50,100 nucleotides of DNA, from assembly GCA_902984215.1 (NCBI GenBank), contig CADWAF010002422.1:1-50100 (forward strand), given 5' to 3'. Positions within the stretch are counted from its first letter, which is position 1. Every line of letters starts with the position of its first letter. Positions 37,934 through 48,436 of the stretch are shown piece after piece. The notes beneath the pieces were generated by a model that was not told the DNA's origin, made no database searches, and saw nothing but the letters and a program-made list of their open reading frames with translations. The DNA is from Willaertia magna (taxonomy: Eukaryota; Heterolobosea; Eutetramitea; Acrasida; Naegleriidae). The position numbers and the translations under genes were made by a program.

Positions 37934-39757
37934 ATGAAGTTATCTTACTCACTACTACTAATTGGTAATTTGATTGTTATAATAACTTTTCTATCATCTT
38001 TTAGTCTTTCTAATGAAATTAATTCAACAATAATTTATAATCCTCCAATTCAATATGATTTCTTTTTTACTAGAACATCTGAAGGGATAGATACAATTTA
38101 TTCAAAATTAGAAAATATTAATGAAAATAATAATTTTTGTAAAGATACAGAGATTTTATTAAATGAAATAAAAATAGAAAATGATTTTTGTAAAGATATA
38201 TTTTGTAATGTAGATAATAATGTAATTTTTAATATATTTTTAAATTTAACAAAAAATTTAGAGAATTATAATTTTCATCCAATTATAGAAAATTTAAATA
38301 TTAATTTACAAAATAATAAATCTTTATCATTACAAAATATTATAAAAATATATAATTATTGTAATATATGTAAATTTAATTATTTATTTACTTTACAAAA
38401 AGAAAATAAATGTAATTTACCTTTTCAATGGAATGTTACAACAAATACAATAAATGAACTAACATTTGGTCAACCATGTTACAAAATCAATCAAAATCAT
38501 TATTCCTTTTTAACATTAATCTATTATCCATCACTTAATTCACCACCTTCTTATTATTCCTATTTCCCAGTTCATTTATGTTTTTGTAAAGAAACCAATA
38601 GTTTTAGTTCTATTTGTGATGATGATTGGAATAAATTATTTTATACAAATGATTTTCAAAATATAATTAGAAGTATATTTATAACTTTTTATTTAATTGA
38701 GTTTTTAGTTTATTTAATATTTATTTTAATACCATTAATGGTTAAAAAATTAATTAATAATAATAATTTATTAAAACAAGATCATAAAATATTAAAGAAA
38801 TTTAAATTAATAAATTTAAAATATTGTATAAGAGATTTTAGAATAATTGCTACAATTATAGCAATGATTACACAAATAATTGGTATATTTAGTTTAATAT
38901 CATTATTTCATACAAGTATAAGATTAATTTTAATTACAATCAACTGTATATTTTGTTTAATTGGTGTAATACCAATTGTATTTCAATGGTTATTTGTTTT
39001 AAAGAAAATGGTTAATGAATCATTAGATGTTTTAGATGAAAATAACTTTTGTAAATTAAGGTTATTAGTTTTAATTGTTTTTATTTTAACATTTTTATTG
39101 ATTTTAAGTTTTATTATTACAATAAGTATTGTTTCATCTTTACATAGTGTATTAGATTTAGTTAAATATATAATTATAAATATTTTATTTATTTATAGTT
39201 TAATTACAATTTCAATTTTAATTGGTTATGGAATGAAAGTTTATTTTAAAATATTAAGAAAAAGAATTACAAATATTTCATTCTTTCAATTTAAATTTAC
39301 AAAATATTTATTTATTGAAAGTATTACATTTATTTATTTTATGATTTATATAATTTATTATATTATTTCAGTTCCATTTGTTTATACAACATTTACTTTT
39401 GTTGCTAATCGTTTCATGTTAGTTTTTCCATGGACAATTACACATGCCATCATTATATTATCTTTAATTAATAGAATTTATTTCTTGGGTGATTATTCTT
39501 GTATTTATTTATTTTATTATCAATGTATTTATTTCCCAATATTTAAGAAATCAAAAGAAAAGGAATTATTAAATAATTTATTAAATTCAAATAATACAAC
39601 AACATCAACCACTGAAATTAAAGAATACTATTACACTAGATCAAATAGTACTTGTAGTAATGATAGTAGAACAAGTATTGTCAATAATAACACAACAACA
39701 AATGGAGCTGAAGAAGAGGAAATGATTGATAAACAAATCTATTTTAAATTGTTTTAA
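37934..39757 (+). CDS. Orphan seven-transmembrane receptor-like protein
   Basis: A 607-residue intronless protein. A signal peptide (about 1-26, ending SSFSLS) precedes an ectodomain of about 215 residues with some twelve cysteines and several N-glycosylation sites (NLT, NKS, NVT). Seven hydrophobic helices follow near 245-270, 303-325, 330-355, 376-400, 411-435, 457-485 and 495-517. A cytoplasmic tail of about 90 residues is Asn/Thr/Ser-rich. The architecture is that of a G-protein-coupled receptor with an extracellular ligand domain, but no class-specific motif (DRY, NPxxY, Frizzled Cys pattern) is evident, so the family is left open; a channel or transporter is an alternative. The gene is extremely AT-rich. 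Two bases separate its stop from that of the convergent TFIIE gene. Confidence 0.6.
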   Translation: MKLSYSLLLIGNLIVIITFLSSFSLSNEINSTIIYNPPIQYDFFFTRTSEGIDTIYSKLENINENNNFCKDTEILLNEIKIENDFCKDIFCNVDNNVIFNIFLNLTKNLENYNFHPIIENLNINLQNNKSLSLQNIIKIYNYCNICKFNYLFTLQKENKCNLPFQWNVTTNTINELTFGQPCYKINQNHYSFLTLIYYPSLNSPPSYYSYFPVHLCFCKETNSFSSICDDDWNKLFYTNDFQNIIRSIFITFYLIEFLVYLIFILIPLMVKKLINNNNLLKQDHKILKKFKLINLKYCIRDFRIIATIIAMITQIIGIFSLISLFHTSIRLILITINCIFCLIGVIPIVFQWLFVLKKMVNESLDVLDENNFCKLRLLVLIVFILTFLLILSFIITISIVSSLHSVLDLVKYIIINILFIYSLITISILIGYGMKVYFKILRKRITNISFFQFKFTKYLFIESITFIYFMIYIIYYIISVPFVYTTFTFVANRFMLVFPWTITHAIIILSLINRIYFLGDYSCIYLFYYQCIYFPIFKKSKEKELLNNLLNSNNTTTSTTEIKEYYYTRSNSTCSNDSRTSIVNNNTTTNGAEEEEMIDKQIYFKLF

Positions 39758-39759
39758 AT

Positions 39760-40860
39760 TTATTGTTGTAATTGATCTTTCAAATGTCTATTTGTCATCT
39801 TATTAATATTCATCTTTCTAGTTCTCTTTTGTTTAATATTCTTTGCATTTTCTTCTCTTTCAGCTTCTTTCTTTCTTCTATATTCATCTTCTGGCCAAAT
39901 AATAGTTTCAGTTTTAGCTAATTTAGCTTTAGTTAAATATTCTTCAATATCATCTGCTCTTTGTGGCATTTTCAAAGCATTATTCTTAATTTTATTATCT
40001 TTCCATAATTCTTTTAATTTATTATCAATTTCTAAACATATTTGTAAATCATTATAATATAAAATATTAGATTTCTTTTCTTCATTATAAATAGATAATA
40101 AATATTTATTATTTATTAAATCTTTAATATCATCTATAATTGTTTTATAACTTTCTGTTAATTCCTTTTCAGGTATTCCACTAATTAAATATTCTGGATG
40201 TTTTAATAAATTTACAATATCTTCCTTCTTCTTAACAGATTGATGAATAGCTTTAAAACAAATAATTGCATTTGGATCAATATTATTTCCTGTTAATTTA
40301 ATTGTTATTTGTAAATCTACTTTTGGATTATCTTTTAATTTTTTAAATAAATTCTTTTGTGTTTTTTCATCTAATGTTGTAATTAATTTTTGTTCACTAT
40401 TTACAGGTAATATATTTAATAATTCTGTAAATGTAAATTTCTTTTCTGAATTTTCTTGTAAATATTCAATTAATTTATAAAATATTAATCCTAAGGCTTG
40501 TTCTTTTTCTTCTTTTTTAGATAATTTTTTATTACCATTACTACTATTGGTAGTAGTAGTTATATTATCATCCTCTTCTGTTATTTGAATGGTTGAAAAG
40601 ATTTCTGCATTATTATTTACACCTGTTGTTGTATTTGAAGTGTCAGTTGTTGTCTTTTCTTTTTTTGAAGAACTCTTCTTTTTACGTTTTTTTGTGCCAT
40701 CTTCTGAAGTGGTAGATGATGATTTTTTCTTTTTTTTATTTACCTTTTCACTTTCATCTAATATTTGTTGTTTTTTATCTGATGCTTGCATTAATTTACT
40801 TGATAAGAAATCTAATCCCGCTGCTCCATCTTCTCCTTTCGTCTTCTTTTTAGGCGGCAT
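39760..40860 (-). CDS. GTF2E2: TFIIE beta subunit (general transcription factor)
   Basis: A 366-residue protein. TFIIE recruits TFIIH to the RNA polymerase II preinitiation complex and helps open the promoter. The first 120 residues are a Lys/Ser/Thr-rich extension with several basic clusters. Two winged-helix units follow: about 127-205 and about 215-275. The second contains IPEKELTESYKTIIDDIKDL, then NKYLLSIYN, YYNDLQICLEIDNKLKELW and DDIEEYLTKA, matching the human TFIIE-beta core (LEDIEEAL..., ILFFND, LW, KIEEYL). The C-terminal KRTRKMNINKMTNRHLKDQL also fits the family's basic end. Start at the ATG (MPPKKKTK), with TAAAAAAAATA upstream. Confidence 0.88.
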   Translation of the reverse strand: MPPKKKTKGEDGAAGLDFLSSKLMQASDKKQQILDESEKVNKKKKKSSSTTSEDGTKKRKKKSSSKKEKTTTDTSNTTTGVNNNAEIFSTIQITEEDDNITTTTNSSNGNKKLSKKEEKEQALGLIFYKLIEYLQENSEKKFTFTELLNILPVNSEQKLITTLDEKTQKNLFKKLKDNPKVDLQITIKLTGNNIDPNAIICFKAIHQSVKKKEDIVNLLKHPEYLISGIPEKELTESYKTIIDDIKDLINNKYLLSIYNEEKKSNILYYNDLQICLEIDNKLKELWKDNKIKNNALKMPQRADDIEEYLTKAKLAKTETIIWPEDEYRRKKEAEREENAKNIKQKRTRKMNINKMTNRHLKDQLQQ

Positions 40861-40949
40861 TATTTTTTTTTTATTTTTTTTTACAAATAATTAATTGAAC
40901 ACAATGCTTTTACAAAGATATTATTTAAAAATTCATGTATTAAAATTTG

Positions 40950-41675
40950 TTATTGTTCATAAACTTCACTATAGAATTGATGAATGAATTGTTCCATAAA
41001 TTGATGTCTTTGTTCTGCCATTTCTAATCCACTTTTTGTTTTCATCATACTTTTTAAATGAAGTAATTTATCAAAGAAATGTTGAATTGAACTGTCATTT
41101 GTTCCTGATACCTTAGGTTGATCTAAATATTTACTTTTAATAAATTGATTAACATCACTAACTTCATCTTTGTAATAAAGTGGACGATTCTTTGATGATC
41201 CAAAACTGAAACATCTAACTATACCTATTGCTCCAATTGCATCAAGTCTATCTGCATCTTGTACAATGTCTAGTTCAATAAATGATTGAAAATTATTAGA
41301 AGATGAAGAAAGTCTTTTCACTTCTTTAGAGAAAGAAATATTTTCAACAATAAATTGAACTTTATCAATAATATCATTATCTAATTGAAATTGACTTAAA
41401 TGATTTTGGATTAATGTTTGTCTTTTGTTTTGGTTTTCACTTTGACTTTCATTAGAAGAAACGTATTTGTGATCCATTAGATCATGCAAGTAAGCAGCAA
41501 GTTCAATGATTTGTAAACTTTTATTGTCTGTAACATTTTCTTTCTTAGCAATCTTCATAGATAAGTTAACAACTCTTTCAACATGAACAAAGTCATGAGA
41601 ACAATCGTATCCACTCATTGCTTGTTTCACTAAATTTCTTGTAGATTCAATTACGCTTGTCCATTCCGCTGCCAT
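40950..41675 (-). CDS. HD-domain phosphohydrolase (YedJ-like)
   Basis: A 241-residue metal-dependent phosphohydrolase of the HD superfamily. Visible motifs: SHDFVHVERV (first His pair, H27 and H31), AAYLHDLMDH (H64-D65) and VQDADRLDAIGAIGI (D140, D142). This last block, with the following Arg and Phe, is typical of the bacterial YedJ-type group of about 230 residues, for which nucleotide-type substrates are suspected but not settled. No added domain and no targeting signal. The ATG follows AAAAAAA. Divergent from the mL43 gene by 222 bp, and 89 bp from the start of TFIIE-beta on the same strand. Confidence 0.85.
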   Translation of the reverse strand: MAAEWTSVIESTRNLVKQAMSGYDCSHDFVHVERVVNLSMKIAKKENVTDNKSLQIIELAAYLHDLMDHKYVSSNESQSENQNKRQTLIQNHLSQFQLDNDIIDKVQFIVENISFSKEVKRLSSSSNNFQSFIELDIVQDADRLDAIGAIGIVRCFSFGSSKNRPLYYKDEVSDVNQFIKSKYLDQPKVSGTNDSSIQHFFDKLLHLKSMMKTKSGLEMAEQRHQFMEQFIHQFYSEVYEQ

Positions 41676-41897
41676 TTTTTTCTTTACAATGTTATAACCT
41701 TCACAATTTTCAAGAGCTTAAAAATTGTTTTGTTGCTACTGGAACAGCACAAGAAAAAGAGTACATCTATTCTAATGGTTTCTCAATTATTAAATTATAT
41801 TAAATTATTATTATTATGAATGACAACATGGGTAATAATTGTTTATAAAACAAAATTAAAAACGCTATCAATTAATTTTTTTAACACTTTTTAAAAA

Positions 41898-42338
41898 ATG
41901 TCTAGAAATGGTGTTTCACAATTAAAACAAGTTTGTCTATACTTTTGCGACTGGAGTGGTAGTAGTAAAGGAATGAGAGCTCTACTAGACCAAGAAAACG
42001 GAAAGTTTTGGGAATTCGCAAAATCTACAACTGATGTTAATTTTGTTGTTCAATTACGTAAAGGAAGACATCCATACATGAAAGCATTATATCGTAACGG
42101 AAGAGAACATGTTCATGACTGTAAAAATTTAAATGAATTTGAAATTATTAGAAAATTACATAATATTAAAAATCAATGGGGAGATAAAGCAAAGAAAATC
42201 GGAAATGGAAAACTAACAAAGAACCCATCTATTCAAGGATTATATGTTCCTCACTTATGGCTAAATACAAATTCTCTTATTCGATACAATAAACAACAAC
42301 AACAAGAGGGAACAAAACAAGAAACAACAAAACAATAA
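41898..42338 (+). CDS. MRPL43: Mitochondrial ribosomal protein mL43
   Basis: A 146-residue protein of the L51/S25/CI-B8 thioredoxin-like family, large subunit of the mitochondrial ribosome. The N-terminus MSRNGVSQLKQVCLYFCDW is followed by SGSSKGMRALLDQE, FVVQLRKGRHPYMKALYRNG (the beta strand with the family R-x-x-x-P) and the signature NPSIQGLYVP (about 115-124), shared with human mL43 (N-P-S-I-Q-G). Family members such as NDUFA2 are related but lack this last motif. No cleavable presequence is obvious, as in other mL43 proteins. The ATG follows TTTTAAAAA. The C-terminus is Gln/Lys/Thr-rich. It converges on SF3B3 with 39 bp between stops. Confidence 0.9.
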   Translation: MSRNGVSQLKQVCLYFCDWSGSSKGMRALLDQENGKFWEFAKSTTDVNFVVQLRKGRHPYMKALYRNGREHVHDCKNLNEFEIIRKLHNIKNQWGDKAKKIGNGKLTKNPSIQGLYVPHLWLNTNSLIRYNKQQQQEGTKQETTKQ

Positions 42339-42377
42339 ACTAATGATGATAAATATATTTAGGTTACAATAGTAATT

Positions 42378-45300
42378 TTAAATACCTGTTTGGTTTCTAA
42401 TATCTTCAATTTTCTTAGATATTTCATTAATCTTTTTATCTAACTCTTTAGCAATTGTTTCCTTTGTTCTTAAATCTAAAATGTTATATTGTTCAATTAA
42501 ATCACCATCAATAACACTTTTAACTGGGAAATAATAACTACGATATGCTAAATGATCTCTACCGCATAATGGTGGGTTTTTCTCTCTTAATTGCATTTCT
42601 AATTGAGTGAAAAAGTCAATGTCTTTCTTACTTGTAAATGGAATGAAAATACCTATTGCTCCTGTGACAGTAACATAAATTAAAACAGTTGGTCCTCCAG
42701 GGATTAAGCTAGTTTTAGTCATACTAGTTATCATATCACCAACATAGAACTTTACAATTTCTGTAGCTTTTTGTGGAGCACCATTAAGTAATCCTCTTTC
42801 CCAAACCCATCGTTCTTTACCAGTTGCATTTACATCCTCATATTCATCTGTTACATCATTAGGTAATCTAGAGATAAAGAAATTACCAAATTTATCTGCA
42901 CCAGCAATAGTATTGTAATCTAGTAATGCAGATGCAGTTATCCACCTAGGAGTTGAGTTATCGGCAAATATTGTCAAAGAATTCTCTTGTACATTATATT
43001 TAACAAAGTGGAAAGATTCAGTAATGTCACCAACATATACTCTATTACCCTCAACTGCAATTGAGGTTATAAAGTTAGGGAAGGTCTTATTTTCACATTT
43101 TCTTAATAATTTCTTTTTACCTAAATCATAAATTCTAAGCATATTGGTAACACCTACTAATAATCTACCACGGAATGGATACATAGCGTAAGGAACATCT
43201 TCAACCTCAGTTTTATGAACTAATTGTAATTTTCCTCCGTCAACAAATCTGTACACTCTAATATAACCACAAGTGCATTTTCTTGATGGATAAAGTTTTA
43301 AATCTTTAGCAGTGCCAACAATAACATAATTTTCAATAGTTTTTCCATCAATAGATGTGGCGAATTTGCAAGTTGTTATACTGAATGCAGCTTCATTTTC
43401 GGTCAATTCAATATAATCAGTTGTTTGTTTTGTTTCAGGAGAATAAACTCTTATATATGATGCCCATTTACCAGAATTAGGGGCTGTCTTGGTTGAACCA
43501 TATTCAATTTCTGGAGGTATTTCTTCATCTCTCATTTGTTCGTCATTATTTTGTTGATTTTTTTCAGATTCTGTGACTGTATTATGATCTGTTTCAATAA
43601 CAATCATTTTGGCAGTTTCTTCGTGTATTACGAATTTTCTTGGGGTGTGTTTTAATGGAATAACTTGTTGGTTGAAAATATCTCCAATACCTTCAATAGA
43701 CAGAATACGTAAATCTCCAGAAGTTATTGCTACTAAACCTTCAGGGCATTGCTCAGAAGAAAAGTTGGAGGCATAATGTAATGTAGGATAAGATAATGGA
43801 ATCATTTCAATTTTTCCTTGATTACTAAATCCAAGCCATGGTTTACTGGAAAGAGCTAATATTGCATTTCTTCCTGCAATTTTTATAGTTCTTAGTTTTA
43901 CTCCTTTTGTTCCAAGGAATCTAGTTCTGGTATCTGATAAATCTCCAGAAGAAGTGTCAACAGTTGATCTTAGTACAACACCATTACTTAAACCAATGTT
44001 TAGGAAAAGTTCAAAGGTGTCACCAGCTTGTAATTCTATAAGACTAAGGGATTCAGGTTCTGCAGGAAGGGCTTGTCTGGAAAGAACAGTCATCATATCA
44101 TATTGACCTAGTGACAATACTCTAACTGTTTTATCATAAAAACCAACAGCTAAAAATCTAGTTCTTTGATGTCCTTCTGGAATAGGACCAAGAGCTAAAC
44201 AGGCAACGTCTTGAGCCATATCATTCTTTTCCAACTCAATGAGTTGACCAGTAATTGTTTCATATTCAAAGTAAATTATTTCTCCTCCACTTAAAGCAAT
44301 AACTACTTGAGTTTCATTTACTGCAGCCTTTTCAATTGTTTTATTTCCAGGATCCCATTCATTAATTGAACTGTCTGCACGAATTTGTCTGATACCACGA
44401 GGATGAATTTGAATTAGATCAGAGTCACCAATATTTGCAGCATAAATGGTTCTTGTTGTAGTAAACAATCCACTATCTTCAACTTGTTCTACTTTTTCAC
44501 CAATAGATAATACCATAGTATAGTCCGCAAATGAAATAATCATGTATTTATCATATGGGTCGTAAACTGAACCCTTTACAGTCCAAATAGATATTGGTTG
44601 ATCATCTAGAGGAGCAGTAACAATTTCAGATATTGGTAATCCATATCTTAACAATCTCATTGAAGAAAAAGGTCCTCTTCCAGTTAAACAATAAAATTGT
44701 GGTGTTCCCTCATTAAATAAATCCATTACCTTAAAATCTGTAATTGGTGCTAAATTTCTTATTTCTTGTACTAAATTCAAATGTTGTGGTTTGATACTAG
44801 GTTCAAAAACTGGAAAAACTTCTTCATTAATTAAAACCTCTCCAACAAGTTGGTCAGTAGAAACTTGAATAGTTAAGAATTGATAAACTTTGTGGTCAGT
44901 AAATTCTGAGGCAACAAAAAGTAAACCATTTCTCATCATTAAAAAGGAAGTTCCAACAGGTACTGTATCAAAATAAACTACATTAATACTTGCAACATTA
45001 AATTTATCATCTTGTTGATTAGTTTCTGCATAATTAAAAGTAACTTTATATAAATCTCCTAATTCACTTTGAACTAAAAAGAAGAAATCTGATTTTGTTT
45101 TCTTTACATACATTTGAGATCCAATAATCATTAATCCACGGTCATTAGGCATGTCTTTTCTTCTTGGAATTAACGCTCTAATATCTGGATGACCATCTCT
45201 CTTATATGTCAAAACATTTTCAGAACAAACTACAACACCTCCAACTGGTTTTGGAACTTGAATTAACATGTTTGAACTTCTTTCAATTTCTTCTGTACTT

Positions 45301-45989
45301 TTTCTTACGACAGTGTTTTTTCCTAGATCGAATTCATAAATAGTTAACATCTTTTTAACATTTTGATAACTATATTCAGATTCATCGGCTCCTTCATAAT
45401 TGACTTCAATACAAGCAAATTGTGGTTCATCAAATTCAGTGTCCAATGCAATTAATGAAAATAATATTGTATGTTGAGTATGTCCTTCTAAAGGAGAAGA
45501 AATTGTTAATCTATTTTCATGGTCCATGTTAAAAACATAAACAAATTTCTGTTTTTCAATTGCTCCTATCATTAATGCTCTTCCTTTTGGGTCAACAGCT
45601 AGATATTGTCCTGGAACAATTCTTCTACATCCTGTTTTACCATAAGTTTCTTGATGAATTTTAACAAATTTATTTGTTGTTGCGTTATACTCCAAAACAA
45701 CAATTCTTCCAGAATCGGAACCAATTGCTATATAATCTTTATCTCCTCTATTATTAAATCTAAATGATACAATCGATCTAATAACTCCAAATACTTCTTG
45801 TGAATTAATTTTAACAACTGTACTTTCTTCGGTACATTCAAATAATTCCAAAATTTTACCTCGCGCAACTAATATTTCTGTTACCTTCGATGATTTTCCA
45901 TTTCTTATCACTGTTCTACCAGAAAAACATCCACTAATGGCTTGATTAATTATTCCTGGTTTAGATAAAGTGTAGTGATATAAATGCAT
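42378..45989 (-). CDS. SF3B3: SF3B3/SAP130, splicing factor 3b subunit 3
   Basis: A 1203-residue subunit of the U2 snRNP SF3b complex (human 1217), built of three beta-propellers and a helical C-terminus in the DDB1/CPSF160 style. Conservation is strong throughout: EVFGVIRSIVSFRF, SDSGRIVVLEYN, TYGKTGCRRIVPGQYLAVDP, LTISSPLEGH, FVASEF, QCPEGLVAITSGDLRIL, TPRKFVIHEET, DLGKKKLLRKCENK, NSTPRWITASALLDYNTIAG, LIPGG and the late block PPLCGRDHLAYRSYYFPVKS, ending KKIEDIRNQTGI. It stabilises SF3B1 in branch-site recognition. The gene itself has no intron. The ATG follows AAAAAA. Minor differences are insertions around residues 375-400 and a shortened acidic loop near 820. Confidence 0.95.
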   Translation of the reverse strand: MHLYHYTLSKPGIINQAISGCFSGRTVIRNGKSSKVTEILVARGKILELFECTEESTVVKINSQEVFGVIRSIVSFRFNNRGDKDYIAIGSDSGRIVVLEYNATTNKFVKIHQETYGKTGCRRIVPGQYLAVDPKGRALMIGAIEKQKFVYVFNMDHENRLTISSPLEGHTQHTILFSLIALDTEFDEPQFACIEVNYEGADESEYSYQNVKKMLTIYEFDLGKNTVVRKSTEEIERSSNMLIQVPKPVGGVVVCSENVLTYKRDGHPDIRALIPRRKDMPNDRGLMIIGSQMYVKKTKSDFFFLVQSELGDLYKVTFNYAETNQQDDKFNVASINVVYFDTVPVGTSFLMMRNGLLFVASEFTDHKVYQFLTIQVSTDQLVGEVLINEEVFPVFEPSIKPQHLNLVQEIRNLAPITDFKVMDLFNEGTPQFYCLTGRGPFSSMRLLRYGLPISEIVTAPLDDQPISIWTVKGSVYDPYDKYMIISFADYTMVLSIGEKVEQVEDSGLFTTTRTIYAANIGDSDLIQIHPRGIRQIRADSSINEWDPGNKTIEKAAVNETQVVIALSGGEIIYFEYETITGQLIELEKNDMAQDVACLALGPIPEGHQRTRFLAVGFYDKTVRVLSLGQYDMMTVLSRQALPAEPESLSLIELQAGDTFELFLNIGLSNGVVLRSTVDTSSGDLSDTRTRFLGTKGVKLRTIKIAGRNAILALSSKPWLGFSNQGKIEMIPLSYPTLHYASNFSSEQCPEGLVAITSGDLRILSIEGIGDIFNQQVIPLKHTPRKFVIHEETAKMIVIETDHNTVTESEKNQQNNDEQMRDEEIPPEIEYGSTKTAPNSGKWASYIRVYSPETKQTTDYIELTENEAAFSITTCKFATSIDGKTIENYVIVGTAKDLKLYPSRKCTCGYIRVYRFVDGGKLQLVHKTEVEDVPYAMYPFRGRLLVGVTNMLRIYDLGKKKLLRKCENKTFPNFITSIAVEGNRVYVGDITESFHFVKYNVQENSLTIFADNSTPRWITASALLDYNTIAGADKFGNFFISRLPNDVTDEYEDVNATGKERWVWERGLLNGAPQKATEIVKFYVGDMITSMTKTSLIPGGPTVLIYVTVTGAIGIFIPFTSKKDIDFFTQLEMQLREKNPPLCGRDHLAYRSYYFPVKSVIDGDLIEQYNILDLRTKETIAKELDKKINEISKKIEDIRNQTGI

Positions 45990-46234
45990 TTTTTTTAAGC
46001 TTTAAAAATTTAACTGAAAATTTATTTTATAAATTATTAACAACACCTTCAACTTTTTAACTAACAAAGAATAAAGTAATGATAAACATCATTGTTTTAA
46101 TTAACAAATAGAAATCTGGTTGAAAAATTAAGTTGATTCTAAATAACTCCAAATAGCTGTATTTTGTTTCAACCTATTTAGCCTTTTGCAAAGTTCAAAA
46201 TTTGCTATTTGATCCTTTTTTATTACAAAAAAAA

Positions 46235-48436
46235 ATGAAATCTTTTGTACTTTTATCAACTTGTTTAATTTTCTTGTTGATCAACTTGTTACTTTCTAAT
46301 GGTTTGATACCCGATAATGAAAATAATTATCTAATAGGAACAGGTATTTATGACATTACTGGTCCTGCCGCAGAGATTGGTATGATGGGTTACGCCATGG
46401 TTGGCCAAAGAGCAGCTGGTCTTCACTTCCGTTTACGTTCAAGAGCTGTAGTTATCGCGGAACGAAAACAACCAAACAAAAGAATTGTTTTCGTTAGTGC
46501 TGACTTTTGCTTCGGTACACAATCCGTTCGTTTAGATGTAGTTAAAAGATTACAAGACAAATTTGGTGGACTATATACTTTAGATAATGTTGGTATTAGT
46601 GGTACTCACACCCATTCAGGTCCTGGTGGATTTAGTTGGTACGCTTTATATGACATGACAACCTTTGGGTAAGTTCATTTATTTATAATAATTTATTTAC
46701 ATTGTGACATTAGATTTGAACCATATAATCAACACACTATTGTTGAAGGAGTTTATCAAAGTATTGTAAATGCACATAATAATCTTTCACAAGGAGGTAG
46801 AATTTACTTAAATATGGGTAAATTATACAATGCAAATGCTAATCGTTCACCAACCAGTTATCCACTCAACCCAGCAGAAGAACGTAAGCAATACCCTGAT
46901 GGTGATACCGATAAAACTATGGTCACCTTACGTTTAGAAGATGAAAATGCAAGAGAATTAGGTTCAGTTGCTTGGTTTGCTGTTCACTGTACTTCTATGA
47001 ATAATACAAATTTATTAATTTCTGGAGATAACAAAGGATTTGCAAGTTATATGTTTGAAAAATACAAGAATGGTAATGAAAGTTTACCTGGAACAGGTCC
47101 TTTTGTCAGTATCTTTGGTCAATCCAATGAAGGAGATGTGTCACCAAACACTCGTGGTGCAACGTGTCCAGACGGAATTACTCCATGTGCAGCTGATTCA
47201 ACTTGTGAAGGAAAAACACAATTGTGTACTGCAAAGGGTCCAGGAAAAACTGATTTCGAGTCAACTAAGATTATTGGTACTTATCAATTTAAGAAGGCAT
47301 TAGAATTATATTCAGACACTAAAAATTCAATTCTTTTAAGTGGTAGTATTGATTTTAGACAAGTACACGTAAATATGTCAGATATTGTTGTAAGTCCAGA
47401 ATATACTTCAACTGGAAAAGTAGGTAAAACTTGTAAGGCAGCTATGGGTTATTCCTTTGCTGCAGGTACAACAGATGGACCTGGTGACTTTTCTTTCAAA
47501 CAAGGTGATAACAGTACTAAGGGAAATCCTTTCTGGAATTTCATTTCAGGTTTTATTGCTAAACCTACTCCTGAACAAATTGCTTGTCAAGCTCCAAAAC
47601 CAATTTTATTAGATGTTGGATATGCATCTATTCCTTATCCATGGGCAGTTGAGATTAATCCTTTACAAATCTTAGTTGTTGGAACATTAGCTGTTATTGT
47701 TGTACCTGGAGAGTTTACTACAATGTCTGGTAGAAGATTAAGATCCACTGTTTGTAGCACATTAACAAGATTAGATCCAAATAGATTCCCTTCTGGAAAA
47801 ACAGTTTGTGTAATTGCTGGATTAGCTAATTCATATACTGGTTATGTAGCTACTTATGAAGAATATCAAGCACAAAGATATGAGGCTGCTTCCACTATTT
47901 ATGGACCTCATACATTGGCAGCATATCAACAAGAATATGATAAATTAGCAACTGCAATTGCCAAGAATATTGAAGTACCACCTGGACCTAAACCTTTAAA
48001 TTTATCAAGTGTACAAATTTCTTTAAACCCAGGAGTTGTTCTTGATACTGTTCCATTTGGAAAACATTTTGGAGATGTTTATGAAGATATTGACAATACT
48101 AAATTGTATAGAAATGGTGATACTGTTCACGTTGAGTTTTATTCTGGTCATCCAAAGAATAATGTAATGCAAGAAAAAACATTTTTGACTGTTGAAAAAT
48201 TGATAGGAAATAATCAATGGAAAGTTGTTTTAGTTGATGGAGATTGGGACACCAAATTCAGATGGCGTAGACATTGGCTCTCTGAAAGTATTGTTACTAT
48301 TACTTGGTCAATTGGTGAGACTTTCCCTGCTTCACCAGGAACTTATAGAATCAAACACTTTGGTTATTATAAATCTTTAGACCAAGATATTTATCCTTAT
48401 GAAGGTACAAGTAGTGAATTTAGAGTAGTGGCCTAA
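46235..48436 (+). CDS. ASAH2: Neutral ceramidase, two exons
   Basis: Hydrolyses ceramide to sphingosine and fatty acid. Exons 46235-46668 and 46714-48436 join over a 45-nt GTAAGT...TTAG intron, giving about 718 residues (human 780). A signal peptide (about 1-23, MKSFVLLSTCLIFLLINLLL) marks it as secreted or membrane-facing. Family blocks: TGIYDITGPAAEIGMMGYA near the start, zinc-site histidines in GTHTHSGPGG (H125, H127) and AVHCTSMNN (H236), the nucleophile serine in GDVSPN (S288), PGEFTTMSGRRLR, and TYEEYQAQRYEAASTIYGPH. The C-terminal 140 residues form the usual beta-sandwich domain (FRWRRHWLSES). The open frame extends 11 codons upstream but has only a TTG there, so the ATG after the A-run is chosen. 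Confidence 0.94.
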
